Origin: Saprospiraceae bacterium
GTDB lineage: Bacteria > Bacteroidota > Bacteroidia > Chitinophagales > Saprospiraceae
Length of the DNA: 64,000 nucleotides
Assembly (NCBI GenBank): GCA_027008645.1
Contig: JALVEE010000219.1
Span: 1 to 64,000 of the forward strand
Reading direction: 5' to 3'
Shown: positions 54,102 through 63,646 of the stretch, in pieces
How positions within the stretch are numbered: the stretch's first letter is position 1
Layout of the letters: the number at the start of each line of letters is the position of its first letter
Translations under genes and position numbers: made by a program
The notes under the pieces: generated by a model
The model's input: the letters and a program-made list of their open reading frames with translations, nothing else
Database searches by the model: none
Told to the model about the DNA's origin: nothing

Positions 54102-54470
54102 ATGGAAATAAAATTAATTAGAACAGAAAAAGATTATACGGAAGCTTCTGAGAGGTTAGAAGAAATATTTCATTCAAAACCCGGAACTCAAGAAAATGAG
54201 GAATTGCAAATCCTTGTTATGTTAATGGAGAAATATGAAGATGAATTAATTGGAGAATTCCCCTACCCTGACCCAATTGAGGCTATTAAATTTAAAATGG
54301 AGCAAATGGGAATAGATCAAAAGGAACTGGCGAAAATAATAGGATTGCGTAGTAGAGCATCGGAAATATTGTCAAAGAAAAGACCTATGAGTATAAACAT
54401 TATTAGAAAAATAAGTAGGGCATTAGCTATTCCCGCCGATATATTAATTCAACCGTACGAAACAATATAA
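54102..54470 (+). CDS. higA: HigA-family antitoxin with HTH domain
   Basis: The 122-residue protein has an N-terminal acidic helical part (KDYTEASERLEEIFHSKPGT) and a Cro/CI-type helix-turn-helix at about 65-118 (MGIDQKELAKIIGLRSRASEI, SINIIRKISRALAIPADILI). It should neutralise HigB and repress the operon. There is no gap between the toxin stop and this ATG. As in other HigA proteins of this subgroup, the DNA-binding domain is C-terminal. Operon operators were not identified. Confidence 0.88.
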   Translation: MEIKLIRTEKDYTEASERLEEIFHSKPGTQENEELQILVMLMEKYEDELIGEFPYPDPIEAIKFKMEQMGIDQKELAKIIGLRSRASEILSKKRPMSINIIRKISRALAIPADILIQPYETI

Positions 54471-54598
54471 TACAAGAGAGAACAAGCATGAAATATCATA
54501 TTTCCTATAGATCGTACGAAGCATAATCGAGACCGATACCAGTTAAAAAGGGTACTCCGATGTGCAAATTAAACCAAACCATCTGCCTCCCTTAGGCT

Positions 54599-55408
54599 TC
54601 AGTTTAAAAAATGATTAACAGCGTCTCTGACACTTCCGTATTTTTGCAGAAGTTTTTTGGCTTCTGCATAATCGGAAATTCCGGTTTTTTTCATAATCAT
54701 TTTGGTGCCTCTGTCCCTTAGTTTCTCATTGGTTATTTGCATATCCACCATCTTATTGTCTTCGACATGCCCGAGTTTAACCATAACAGAGGTGGTAATC
54801 ATATTCAAAACCATCTTTTGCGCTGTACCGGCTTTCATCCTGCTACTTCCAGTGACAAATTCAGGTCCGACTATAACTTCAATTGGGAAATCAGCCTTTT
54901 TTGCTACCGGTGAATCGGGACTACAAGTAATACTTCCTGTACTAACACCATTTTTTTGGGCATAAGCAAGTCCGCCTTCTACATAAGGAGTAGTTCCCGA
55001 TGCAGCAATTCCAACCACAAAATCATTTTCATCAATATTGTATTCCAGCATATCTTTCCAAGCTTGATCAGGGTCATCTTCCGCCCATTCAACCGCACGG
55101 CGAATAGCAGTATCACCTCCGGCTATAATACCTATCACAAGATCATACTCTGCTCCAAAAGTAGGAGGAATTTCCGATGCATCCAATATTCCTAATCGAC
55201 CGCTTGTTCCTGCCCCTATATAAAATAGCCTGCCTCCATCTTTCATTTTATCATATACTGCATCTACTAACTTTTCAATTTGAGGAATTTCTTTCTCAAC
55301 AGCATTTGCCACTTTTTTATCCTCTTTATTAATATTTGTCAATAGTTCTCTTGTGGACATCTTTTCGAGATGTCTATACAATGAATCTTTTTCTGTCTCT
55401 CTCACCAT
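54599..55408 (-). CDS. murQ: N-acetylmuramic acid 6-phosphate etherase
   Basis: The 269-residue SIS-domain lyase splits MurNAc-6-phosphate into GlcNAc-6-phosphate and lactate in peptidoglycan recycling. Signature segments: LFYIGAGTSGRLGILDASEI (with the catalytic Glu), PPTFGAEYDLVIGIIAGGD, GIAASGTTPYVEGGL and TGSSRMKAGTAQKMVLNMIT. Length is slightly short (about 270 against 300), mainly at the C-terminal HTH-like end. It is a single gene here; the transport and kinase partners are not adjacent. Confidence 0.94.
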   Translation of the reverse strand: MVRETEKDSLYRHLEKMSTRELLTNINKEDKKVANAVEKEIPQIEKLVDAVYDKMKDGGRLFYIGAGTSGRLGILDASEIPPTFGAEYDLVIGIIAGGDTAIRRAVEWAEDDPDQAWKDMLEYNIDENDFVVGIAASGTTPYVEGGLAYAQKNGVSTGSITCSPDSPVAKKADFPIEVIVGPEFVTGSSRMKAGTAQKMVLNMITTSVMVKLGHVEDNKMVDMQITNEKLRDRGTKMIMKKTGISDYAEAKKLLQKYGSVRDAVNHFLN

Positions 55409-55445
55409 TTGATCCGTTTTATGTATATTATAGCAAATTTACTGC

Positions 55446-55463
55446 CAAAAATGAAATGCACCC
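55446..55463. repeat. Solo MITE end (F)
   Basis: AAAAATGAAATGCACCC is one terminal repeat of the MITE family (inverted: GGGTGCATTTCATTTTT) with no partner. It lies 7 bp from the stop codon of the LytTR response regulator and may be a decayed or deleted copy. Confidence 0.5.
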
Positions 55464-55470
55464 AAATGAC

Positions 55471-56241
55471 TTAACCCTTCACCCATTCTTTAAATTCCTT
55501 TACCTTAGCCCTGCTAATAACGGTATTCAAATTTACGGCTTCCGGATTGAGTTCTAAAATCAATTTGTAATTGAAAAAATTACTGATTTTGCTTATTGAA
55601 TCGATAAAAACAATCATTTGCCGGTTTATACGATAAAATCTCTTGGGATTCAATTTTTCAGCCAAAGTATCAAGGGACTCATCAATCATATACCTTTTTT
55701 TATCCTTTGTCCTGATAAAAGTCACTTTGTCTTCTGAATAAAAATAGGCGATATCATCAATTTTCACTATTTCCAATGAATCTCCCTTATTTATCAAAAA
55801 ACGGGACTTATAAGATTTTTGAGAGCCGGAAATTGAACCAAGCAACTTATCAATATCAATATTTGTACTTTTAGAAGAATAGGCGCTTTTAAGCCTATTG
55901 AATTTATCAATACTCGCTTTAAGTTTGGTAGCGTCTATTGGTTTCAACAAATAATCGATACTGTTTATTTCGAATGCTTTGAGTGCATATTCATCATATG
56001 CCGTAGTGAAAATAATCGCAGTATCGATTTGTACTTGCTGAAAAATATTGAAACTCAATCCATCTGAAAGATGTATATCCAAAAAGATCAAGTCGGGTTG
56101 AGGATTGTTTTTTAACCAATTCACAGTACTGTCAATGCTGTCCAAAATAGCCAAAACCTCAATACCTGAATCGATCTCCAATATCATACTTTTAAGTCTC
56201 TCTGCAGCTCTATTTTCATCCTCAATTATTATTACATTCAT
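55471..56241 (-). CDS. LytTR-family response regulator
   Basis: The 256-residue protein has a receiver domain (1-120) with the acidic pair IEDEN, phospho-acceptor D55 in LIFLDIHLSDG, and IIFTTAYDEYALKAFE with the conserved Thr and later Lys (YLLKPID). A LytTR DNA-binding domain follows at about 155-256 (IAYFYSEDKVTFIRTKDKKRY, FYRINRQMIVFIDSISKI). Such regulators normally pair with a LytS-type histidine kinase, but none is adjacent. A leader motif copy lies 55 nt upstream and a solo MITE end just beyond the stop. Confidence 0.92.
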   Translation of the reverse strand: MNVIIIEDENRAAERLKSMILEIDSGIEVLAILDSIDSTVNWLKNNPQPDLIFLDIHLSDGLSFNIFQQVQIDTAIIFTTAYDEYALKAFEINSIDYLLKPIDATKLKASIDKFNRLKSAYSSKSTNIDIDKLLGSISGSQKSYKSRFLINKGDSLEIVKIDDIAYFYSEDKVTFIRTKDKKRYMIDESLDTLAEKLNPKRFYRINRQMIVFIDSISKISNFFNYKLILELNPEAVNLNTVISRAKVKEFKEWVKG

Positions 56242-56296
56242 TTTTTCTGACTCTGATTTTTATTGATAAACTTATCTGAAATTAAAAAAATTGTCT

Positions 56297-56315
56297 GTTT
56301 CCTTGCAGACACTAT
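56297..56315 (-). promoter_or_regulatory. Leader motif copy 4 (upstream of LytTR response regulator)
   Basis: On the gene strand ATAGTGTCTGCAAGGAAAC, 55 nt before the ATG. A TAAATTGG box (near TAnnTTTG) ends about 6 nt upstream, so the motif would lie at the very start of the transcript. The following CAGAC can pair with GTCTG inside the motif. Confidence 0.55.
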
Positions 56316-56412
56316 CCAATACCAATTTAACTCTAAAATGTCGAACATAATCCATTTTAATTCTCCAATATTTATAAAAGACCATATAGTTAATTTGGTA
56401 TAAAATGTAAAA

Positions 56413-56459
56413 ATAACCCATTTGGGTGGGTTTTAAGGATTAGTTTATGTATAATTTTG
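56413..56459 (+). promoter_or_regulatory. Palindrome and -7 box before the stand-alone LytTR gene
   Basis: AACCCATTTGGGTGGGTT at 56416-56433 is an imperfect palindrome, followed by an exact TAnnTTTG box (TAATTTTG) at 56452-56459, 18 nt before the ATG at 56478. The palindrome position would suit an operator. Confidence 0.4.
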
Positions 56460-56477
56460 TATTAAAATAAAAAACTT

Positions 56478-56918
56478 ATGGAAATAGCAAATCTAAACCA
56501 AATCAACAACAGTCCTGATATCTGGGAAAAAAGAACAAATACTTTTCAATCATTTTTAAATAATAGACTGATTGTATCTGTATCAAAATCAATTCACTTG
56601 CTCCCACTTGATTCTATAGTATATCTTAGTGCTGAAAGCAATTATTGCAATATCACAATGAGTGACGGTAAGTCAATCCTGAGTTCAAAAACATTAAAGT
56701 TCTATGAGACGCTACTTATTGATAAAGGATTTTTAAGAGTTCATTCCGGTTTTTTGATAAATCTAAACAGAGTTTCAAAAATTTGCAAAAAAAATGGCTT
56801 CAATATACAAATGGATACAGGAAAAATTATTCCAGTCTCTCTAAGTTATAAAAATAACTTGTTCAAGTTTTCTTCCATAAATAGCTTATGCGAGAAAACA
56901 CATCAAATTAAAAATTAA
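56478..56918 (+). CDS. Stand-alone LytTR DNA-binding protein without receiver domain
   Basis: The 146-residue protein consists of a short N-terminal tail and one LytTR domain at about 30-135 (IHLLPLDSIVYLSAESNYCNI, SKTLKFYETLLIDKGFLRVHS, FLINLNRVSKI). It has no receiver, membrane or sensor domain, so activity must be controlled by level, ligand or partner. It is divergent from the LytTR response regulator (236 bp apart), and cross-regulation is plausible. Convergent with the Rrf2 gene (13-bp gap). Confidence 0.85.
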   Translation: MEIANLNQINNSPDIWEKRTNTFQSFLNNRLIVSVSKSIHLLPLDSIVYLSAESNYCNITMSDGKSILSSKTLKFYETLLIDKGFLRVHSGFLINLNRVSKICKKNGFNIQMDTGKIIPVSLSYKNNLFKFSSINSLCEKTHQIKN

Positions 56919-56931
56919 TTATTGTATCAAC

Positions 56932-57384
56932 TCACAATTTTATATCGATATCCTTCAATGTGAGATGCGTACCGTTATCTTTGACCTCCTTGGCAAAATC
57001 AAGTATAGTCATTTTTTGAAACTTGTCTTGAAGTTGTTCTTTGAATGGAGCTACGATATGATGAATAGGACAAGGATTCTCATCACTACATACCGGAAGT
57101 CCTAAAAAACATCCTTCAAAAATATCTTTATTATCGATAGCGATTATAATATCATCGATATGTTTATTGAGATTTTTTTCACTCATATAAAAACCTCCTT
57201 TTGGACCTTTTGCGGAAGAAACAATATTGTACTTAGCTAATTTTTGCAATAATTTTGCAATAAAAGCATCAGGCATATCCAAATTTTTTGAAATGTCTTT
57301 TCCGTTGAGTTTTTCTCCTGTGTTGACCTTTTCGGTTAGATACAACACAGCTCTAATTGCGTATTTGGCAGCGTTTGTAAGCAT
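56932..57384 (-). CDS. Rrf2-family transcriptional regulator
   Basis: The 150-residue protein has the Rrf2 winged-helix start MLTNAAKYAIRAVLYLTE, the recognition region DMPDAFIAKLLQKLAKYNIV and the wing SSAKGPKGGFYMSE. Three cysteines (GCFLGLPVCSDENPCPIHH; C-x6-C-x5-C) sit where IscR and NsrR bind an iron-sulfur cluster, so it may sense iron-sulfur status, oxidants or nitric oxide. I chose the ATG at 57384, 5 bp after the AsmA stop. It is last in a likely operon with the AsmA protein and the exported protein at 60404. Confidence 0.9.
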   Translation of the reverse strand: MLTNAAKYAIRAVLYLTEKVNTGEKLNGKDISKNLDMPDAFIAKLLQKLAKYNIVSSAKGPKGGFYMSEKNLNKHIDDIIIAIDNKDIFEGCFLGLPVCSDENPCPIHHIVAPFKEQLQDKFQKMTILDFAKEVKDNGTHLTLKDIDIKL

Positions 57385-57389
57385 AATAA

Positions 57390-60300
57390 TTATTTCCACA
57401 AATCTTTTAAAGCATCTTTTACTTTATTCTTCACTTTCTTTTTTTGTTTCTCCAATTCTTTTTTAGCTTTTTCTTTTAGCTCTTTCTCCTTATCCTTTGC
57501 TTTTTTCTTAATTTTATTCTTAGTTGAATCAATTACTTCATTGGCTTTTTTCTCCAGCTCTTTTTTCTTATCATTCACTTCCTTTTTTATTTCTTTTTTA
57601 GTCTCGTCGATTTTATTCTTGACTACTTCTTTGCCGGATTTGCCCGAAGTCCCCACAAACTTAATACCAATTTTCGGCTTATTGTATTTCCCGGTCAAAG
57701 TAATATCCAAATTTAGAATTGTTCCAACTTCTAAGTCAATTCCTTTTGACTTTGCTTGTGATGTGATGAAATCTATACCTTTGTTCAAGTTATTTCCACC
57801 GGGCAATTTACCAATTTTGGATTTTGGTATTTTTGCGTGAATGATATAGTCTATGGTTTTGTCGAGTTTACTGCTTCCGGCTATATTGAATTTCATATCA
57901 TCATATTCATAATCAAACGGATTAATTTTTACTGTTCCATCAACTATTTCAAAACTATTTTTTGTATCCTTGATTTCCATATTGTCCAATGAATTTATCC
58001 GGAGTTTTGAAGCCAAATTGTTAAGTCCCGGGTAATTCTTGATATATGCATTGATAGTATGGATAAGTCCTTTGGCTGTTATGCTTGAAAAATCAGGCAA
58101 AAAACCGTCTGAAAGCTTGCCTTTGAAACTGAAATCAGCATTAAAAACACCCCTGATAAACTCAGATAACGGAGCGAGGGTTTTGAAACTCACAACCGAC
58201 TTGTACATCTCTTCATATCTCATTTTTGACATTCTATATCTGATGTCAAACTCCGGTTTTTTATCGGGTGGTGTGGAGAAAATACCGTCAACTATCATAG
58301 TGCCTCCCATGCCTTGTGCCTTGAAATTATCAAAGCTAATCGCTTGGTTTTTTACACTTAATTTACCTTGAAGATTTTTTAGATTTTTACCCGTATAATC
58401 AACTTGAGAAACATCGGTATTAATAGTCAAATCCATTTTATCAGGCACGGTAAAATTTTCTTCAGAAGAATTTTGCTGATTTGATGTATCTTCACCCATA
58501 AATTTATCCATATCAAAATAAGGGGAATTGATACTCAATGTGCCATTAAGAGTTTTGTCCTGCAATACCCAAGACAAAACATTATCTAATCTACCTTTGA
58601 TATTAAGTTTACTATCAGACAATATAAGATTCTGATTATTTATCCTGAGAGTATTATGGGAGTACTCTCCGTTTAGCTTCATATCCCTTATATCATAGTC
58701 ATCATATTTCAATTTACCTATTTTATAGTCAAATATTGCATTTAGTCTGTCTTTTAGAAAGATAAAAGTACTCTCATCTTCTTTTGAATTATCATTTTGG
58801 TTTGTATTATCATCACTTATCCATTCATTTGCATCGAAGACTTGGCTTTCTCCGGATAAATTTATACTTATGGATTTATTTTTAGAAAAATAGTTCAATG
58901 GCTCTTGTATCGTTATTTTGCCGTTGACATCCGACTTTCCTGCCATCATTATTAGATTGTTGATATCTATTTTGTGGTTTGTAAAATCGAGCTTAGCATC
59001 ATTTATTTTGATTAAAGGGAATTCCGCATAAGTCATAGATAAATTATCAACATCAGCTTTCCCATTAAGCTTTTGATATGACAAGGACTTGTTGAATTCA
59101 AAGACCAAATCCGTAGTTATCTTTCCATCCAAATCACTGATATCTTCCACAGGAAAAGCCTTGGATAAAGCTCCTAGATTTAATACCCCCTTGAATTTAC
59201 CTTTACTCATTGGATCATCAAGAATATTTTTTATTTCCATTGCTATTTCCATTTTCTCTTTGCCTGCTCTGAAAGTCATTGGGGAGATAGAAATAAGGGT
59301 ATTATTCAATGATTCTCCTGTTTTTTTGATACTGATATTTGCATTTATATCTTGGATAGGCAGGGGCATATCCGGATATTTTATATAGCCGTTTTTAGCA
59401 TTGATATCCAGATTAAAATCAGGATATATTTCTTTATCAAAAAAGTATTTTCCCTTGATATTTCCCTTAAAACTAAAGTCACCTTTTGCATCGACAGAAT
59501 TATAATCTTTAGTAAAAGCATTTGGTATGATAGAAAATATTTCTTTGAAATTATTTCCGGGAGCTTTTATATTGAGGTCTATATCAGCATATTCATCATC
59601 AATGTGAAATTGTCCTCTTGATATAAGTTTCAGATCATTTAGTTTTAGCGTATTCTCTTTGATTTTGAACAGCATTTTATTCAAATCCGTATCAAAATCG
59701 ATATCCCATTTTATTTTAGCATTTTTAAGATAATGCATATTGCCTGATTTGAAACTAAATCCGTCAATTTCGGTCTTTGTATCCAAATCAAAAACCACAT
59801 CTTTAAAATCACCTTTTCCCCTATGATTAAGATTCTCTATTTCGACTGTTTTACCGGATTGTAAATCTCGATATCTGATTTTGGCATTCACAATGGAATA
59901 GCTCTCTAATCCAATATCCTTAATCTTTGATTTTTCCTCGTTTGAACTACCGGAATCTTTCTTGATAATATCGTAATTTGCTTTTCCATCCGGCAAAACA
60001 ATTATATTCACAACGGGAGATACCACCGAAAAGTCCGTTATCTTTATTTTGTCCGAAAAAATCGAGAGTATATCCATTTCCAGATTTACCTCTTTTGCAT
60101 AAAAAAAGCTGTCATTTTCAAATTCTCCAATTCCTTTAATATTTATATCTTTTATGCTTGTATTCAGATTGGGAAAGCTCTTCAATAAAGAAAGTTCTAT
60201 ATCCTCAAAATCCACTTTAGCCTCTACGTTTTCGTTGATTTCTTTATTGACAAAATCTTTTATGTCGTCCTTAAAAAAATAGGGCAAAGCCAAAGCAGCG

Positions 60301-60398
60301 ACAAATAGCAGTAAGATGAATATCCCAATACCTATGAATATTTTTTTAATCAATGATTTTTTCTTTGGCTCTTTGATATCTTTGTTCATCGGTAACAT
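57390..60398 (-). CDS. AsmA-family protein
   Basis: The 1002-residue protein has an N-terminal membrane anchor (about 18-40, IFIGIGIFILLLFVAALALPYF) and the AsmA start features VEAKVDFEDIELSLLKSFPN and VNLEMDILSIFSDKI. The long middle is made of repeating beta-groove strands, ending in an AsmA C-terminal part (GSSKLDKTIDYIIHAKIPKS). The last 100 residues are a Lys/Glu-rich coiled coil (KKEVNDKKKELEKKANEVID). Such proteins bridge the membranes and are implicated in lipid transfer to the outer membrane. It is 5 bp after the upstream gene and overlaps none. The start could also be three codons later. Confidence 0.88.
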   Translation of the reverse strand: MLPMNKDIKEPKKKSLIKKIFIGIGIFILLLFVAALALPYFFKDDIKDFVNKEINENVEAKVDFEDIELSLLKSFPNLNTSIKDINIKGIGEFENDSFFYAKEVNLEMDILSIFSDKIKITDFSVVSPVVNIIVLPDGKANYDIIKKDSGSSNEEKSKIKDIGLESYSIVNAKIRYRDLQSGKTVEIENLNHRGKGDFKDVVFDLDTKTEIDGFSFKSGNMHYLKNAKIKWDIDFDTDLNKMLFKIKENTLKLNDLKLISRGQFHIDDEYADIDLNIKAPGNNFKEIFSIIPNAFTKDYNSVDAKGDFSFKGNIKGKYFFDKEIYPDFNLDINAKNGYIKYPDMPLPIQDINANISIKKTGESLNNTLISISPMTFRAGKEKMEIAMEIKNILDDPMSKGKFKGVLNLGALSKAFPVEDISDLDGKITTDLVFEFNKSLSYQKLNGKADVDNLSMTYAEFPLIKINDAKLDFTNHKIDINNLIMMAGKSDVNGKITIQEPLNYFSKNKSISINLSGESQVFDANEWISDDNTNQNDNSKEDESTFIFLKDRLNAIFDYKIGKLKYDDYDIRDMKLNGEYSHNTLRINNQNLILSDSKLNIKGRLDNVLSWVLQDKTLNGTLSINSPYFDMDKFMGEDTSNQQNSSEENFTVPDKMDLTINTDVSQVDYTGKNLKNLQGKLSVKNQAISFDNFKAQGMGGTMIVDGIFSTPPDKKPEFDIRYRMSKMRYEEMYKSVVSFKTLAPLSEFIRGVFNADFSFKGKLSDGFLPDFSSITAKGLIHTINAYIKNYPGLNNLASKLRINSLDNMEIKDTKNSFEIVDGTVKINPFDYEYDDMKFNIAGSSKLDKTIDYIIHAKIPKSKIGKLPGGNNLNKGIDFITSQAKSKGIDLEVGTILNLDITLTGKYNKPKIGIKFVGTSGKSGKEVVKNKIDETKKEIKKEVNDKKKELEKKANEVIDSTKNKIKKKAKDKEKELKEKAKKELEKQKKKVKNKVKDALKDLWK

Positions 60399-60403
60399 AT
60401 TGT

Positions 60404-61108
60404 TTATTTATCTTTGAAAAAAGGTATTTCCCGTATTTTTCCAATAAAATATTCTTTCTCGATTATATCCGAATTCAATAGATTCCGGAATGATTTACGG
60501 GCGTCTTTCAAATAACCGATTTTTTCGTAAATAACCGGAATAATATACATTGAATAAGCATAATGTTTGCTTTTTTTGAAATTGGATTTGTTCACTATAT
60601 CAAGGAAAAACGGCAATGCGTGTTGAATATTTCCACTTCGGTAATAATTGGTGCCAATATCAAAATTATGCACTTCTTCATTGTATTTTTTATCCAAATG
60701 AATTCCCCTGATCGAAAAACAATTGTCAGTACAATTCTCCACCAAATCCAGGGTTTTTATCGTATCGCTAATTGTGGGAAAAACCAATTGAAAATTGACA
60801 ACCTGACCCGGGATATTGAATTTGTGCATATCAGGACAATTTTCAATTCCCTCGGATTTTATCATATCAAATTTGATTCTCTTCCCGGGAATGGATATAA
60901 AAACATCCTTATTTACACAGAAAAATCCTTTTTTTACTTCATTTTTTAGCGTCAAATAGAAAATTGTAGATTCAGGAGTTTTTTCGATTTTGGTGATATT
61001 CAATGTAGGGTGGCTTTTGATATCCACTACAGGATTATCGATTGTCTGTGCATTGATTATTGAGTTCATCACAAAAAACAAAAGTATAATAGAGTAATAT
61101 TTAAGCAT
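60404..61108 (-). CDS. Exported protein of unknown function with TPR-like C-terminal part
   Basis: The 234-residue protein has a signal peptide (cleavage near IINAQTI). Residues about 30-130 look like a beta-sandwich with three Cys (FFCVNKDVFIS, GIENCPDMHKF, VENCTDNCFSIRG). Residues about 150-220 form helices resembling two tetratricopeptide repeats (NYYRSGNIQHALPFFLDIV, YEKIGYLKDARKSFRNLL). No family is recognised. It is 5 bp upstream of the AsmA gene and heads that operon, so it may act with AsmA in the periplasm. Confidence 0.65.
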   Translation of the reverse strand: MLKYYSIILLFFVMNSIINAQTIDNPVVDIKSHPTLNITKIEKTPESTIFYLTLKNEVKKGFFCVNKDVFISIPGKRIKFDMIKSEGIENCPDMHKFNIPGQVVNFQLVFPTISDTIKTLDLVENCTDNCFSIRGIHLDKKYNEEVHNFDIGTNYYRSGNIQHALPFFLDIVNKSNFKKSKHYAYSMYIIPVIYEKIGYLKDARKSFRNLLNSDIIEKEYFIGKIREIPFFKDK

Positions 61109-61313
61109 AGATCAATAGTTTGATAATAAAACCGCTTAAATATCCAATTTGGTATAAATGAGCTGTAAAATTGCAGTTTATTAACAAAACTTACTTTTTG
61201 GGGCAAACCTACCCCCTCATCCAATCTCCATAAGCCTTACGCTCCCCCTTATGTTTATCTTCCATTTCATTCCAGAAAAAAAATAGGGGAAAGTAGCAAC
61301 AAAACGCTAAAAA

Positions 61314-62153
61314 TTACCAGCTTTCTTCAAAAGATTTTCCGTTAGCTAAATCCTTTGTCAGTTCTATCAAACCTGCGTGTTTGATGATGCTTTTGACTTT
61401 TCTAACCCAGCTTTTTCTATAATTGTATGAATTCCTTTTTCCTCCTATTCCATTTATAAAAATATATGCGGTTTCTTTTGTCAACAAAGTTTTTTTACCA
61501 TTTTTTTTGACGAGTTTATTCATTAGGTCAATAGTCTCTTTATAGGCTTTAATATTTTTTTCTTTATCAATAATTAATTGTATGAAGTCATCTATATTTT
61601 GAGTGTAGGCGATACTTCTTTCTCTCGGGTGATACTTGAAATAAGCCAAATTGTACTTAGAGCCTGCTAATTTTCCCGGACGATAATCTTTTTTTTTGCT
61701 TCTCGGTCTGTTTTCCCAGAGCAATTTATCATCATCGTATTTGATTATTTCCAAAGAATCGTATAGTATCTCTCCGGTCGATTTTAGTTTCGGCAATCGC
61801 AATGCAGGTAATGTGGTATCCGCTTTCCCCGCTCCTAATGCTAAAACATTGCCTGTTATCTGACTAACATAGCTTCTATTCCATCCCGATTCCAGACCTG
61901 CGATTGCGAGCAATGCTGCCGGAGGAATATTGTGGTTTAGACATATTTCGGTTGCCTTTTTAGCCATCATTTGGTACAGAGCGGTAACGTGAGGATATTT
62001 TCTGAGTTTGTACTGAGCTATTTTTTTACTCTTGATAATTTCCTCCTTGGGTATATGAACAAAATCATATGTACCGGTAAAATGCTTATACAAAAAATAT
62101 GAACCGGTAGCTAATACCAACAAAGCAATTAAAAGCTTCAATTTCACAGACAA
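61314..62153 (-). CDS. Exported glucosaminidase-domain peptidoglycan hydrolase
   Basis: The 279-residue protein has an N-terminal signal anchor (LKLLIALLVLATGSYFLY) and a GH73-type glucosaminidase domain at about 55-230. The catalytic Glu is in LLAIAGLESGWNRSYVSQ, followed by GNVLALGAG; the family usually has a second region FRxY/Y-like, seen here as FKYHPRERSIAYTQNIDDFIQ. It should cleave the glycan backbone of peptidoglycan. It follows the barrel protein gene by 29 bp on the same strand. Confidence 0.85.
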   Translation of the reverse strand: MSVKLKLLIALLVLATGSYFLYKHFTGTYDFVHIPKEEIIKSKKIAQYKLRKYPHVTALYQMMAKKATEICLNHNIPPAALLAIAGLESGWNRSYVSQITGNVLALGAGKADTTLPALRLPKLKSTGEILYDSLEIIKYDDDKLLWENRPRSKKKDYRPGKLAGSKYNLAYFKYHPRERSIAYTQNIDDFIQLIIDKEKNIKAYKETIDLMNKLVKKNGKKTLLTKETAYIFINGIGGKRNSYNYRKSWVRKVKSIIKHAGLIELTKDLANGKSFEESW

Positions 62154-62182
62154 CTATTTGGGGTTAATAAATATATTGTTTT

Positions 62183-63610
62183 CTAGAAAATAGCATATTT
62201 GAATCTCATACTAAGGTCGTAATTGAAGCCTTTTGAAATAAAAGGTGTTAATAACCTTACACCTCCCCACTCATATCTCTGTAAATAAAATCCGTTATAC
62301 CTGTATTGTACATTATTGTATAATAGTAAAAGATTGATATCAAATCGTGCCCGAGGTGAAATATAATATGAAAATTTGTTTGTCCATGCCATAGTATAAG
62401 TTGGGGAGTCTGTATCTATTTCGATTTTAGATTTTAATAATTGGAAAAGAGCAAAATCAAAATTAGAATAATATGTGCTTCTTGAAGTGATATAATATGA
62501 ATAGTTAACAAATACTTGTGGAATAATACTTAGTAAACTATTATTTTTACTTTTATTATTTATAGCTGAGATTTTTGAATAGTCCAAGTTTATAGAATAG
62601 CCAAAATCAATTTGCTTGAAAATATTCAGGGGTATATAATATTGATCTCTGAACTCAATTCCCAATCCATAAGAATAATAGTTTTGATGAGATAAAATAC
62701 TTTCACCATCAATCAAGCTGTAATGTGGGCGCAAATCTAATGCAATAATTTTCCCGGCAAATCTCCTCGGATGCAAAAATCTGCTATATTCAAATACATC
62801 TGACATTGTTGTGAAATATGATATATCATCATTTGTAATCAAGCCTTTTTCCTGCATTATTTTATCGATTGCCTTTAGCTTTTCGATTCTTTTTATTCTG
62901 GAATCGAAGAATCGCGCATTTTTTATTTTTGAAACTGTCTCTGCGATAGATACAATATCGATGTCATCAGGGACTTTTTTGAGTCTATTTATTCTCGAAA
63001 ACTCTTTGAGCATCCTTATGGTAGTCCAAGCATCGGTCACATCTTCCAATCTTCCATATCCCATTCCTAAACCTATAGTCGTTCCCCAAAAAGTACCGTT
63101 AAAAATTCTATGATTTAAATAATATCCAAATTGGTCTCCGTTGTTTATACTTAAATCACTTTTAACGTCAATTTCAAAAAATCTTTTAGAACCATTGTAA
63201 AACTTAAAATTATCATTTATGTTATAAGAAATATTTAAACCGGTGTCATTTATTTTTTTATTATTATCTTTATTTCTATAATTTTCCCATGCAACTCCAA
63301 GCTGGATCGTATTATTCCCTTTCATCTGAAGACGCGGACTATTCTTAAAAATTTTGTTATTTATAAAAAACATAAAAGTCAAATCTTTGTAATCTTCTTT
63401 TGATCGTATATCCCAGGTATTGCTTGTGGAATTAAGAATAAAATTCATATCAAGGCTTTTGTAATCTATCACCGGAAGAGCATATTTTTTTAAATCAAAT
63501 TTGTCCAATTCAGGGTGAAACCTCAATTCAATATCACTTGATTGGCTAATAATAGTACTATGAGTAAAAAATGATAACAAAATGACTAATAACAGGGTAA
63601 TTTTTTTCAT
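62183..63610 (-). CDS. Probable outer-membrane beta-barrel protein
   Basis: The 475-residue protein has a signal peptide (MKKITLLLVILLSFF, cleavage near ISQSSD) and many alternating amphipathic strands with Tyr/Phe/Asn girdles (YNINDNFKFYNGSKRFFEID, YYSYGLGIEFRDQYYIPL, YDLSMRFKYAIF), ending in Phe. A helical stretch at about 215-275 (KIKNARFFDSRIKRIEKLKA) interrupts the strands. No family is recognised. I chose the ATG at 63610 because earlier in-frame starts put 17 charged residues before the signal peptide. Leader motif copy 5 lies 36 nt upstream. Confidence 0.65.
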   Translation of the reverse strand: MKKITLLLVILLSFFTHSTIISQSSDIELRFHPELDKFDLKKYALPVIDYKSLDMNFILNSTSNTWDIRSKEDYKDLTFMFFINNKIFKNSPRLQMKGNNTIQLGVAWENYRNKDNNKKINDTGLNISYNINDNFKFYNGSKRFFEIDVKSDLSINNGDQFGYYLNHRIFNGTFWGTTIGLGMGYGRLEDVTDAWTTIRMLKEFSRINRLKKVPDDIDIVSIAETVSKIKNARFFDSRIKRIEKLKAIDKIMQEKGLITNDDISYFTTMSDVFEYSRFLHPRRFAGKIIALDLRPHYSLIDGESILSHQNYYSYGLGIEFRDQYYIPLNIFKQIDFGYSINLDYSKISAINNKSKNNSLLSIIPQVFVNYSYYITSRSTYYSNFDFALFQLLKSKIEIDTDSPTYTMAWTNKFSYYISPRARFDINLLLLYNNVQYRYNGFYLQRYEWGGVRLLTPFISKGFNYDLSMRFKYAIF

Positions 63611-63646
63611 GTCTTTAATTTTTTGTTTTATAATTGTCATATTAGT

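Noticed and set aside
53808-54470. Part of a larger defence island
   Set aside because: The HigBA pair is isolated between a vWA gene and murQ; no restriction, CBASS, retron or phage genes are nearby.
60563-60949. 128-codon open frame antisense to the exported protein gene
   Set aside because: The sense frame has a signal peptide and operon spacing of 5 bp with AsmA; the antisense frame has no recognisable features.
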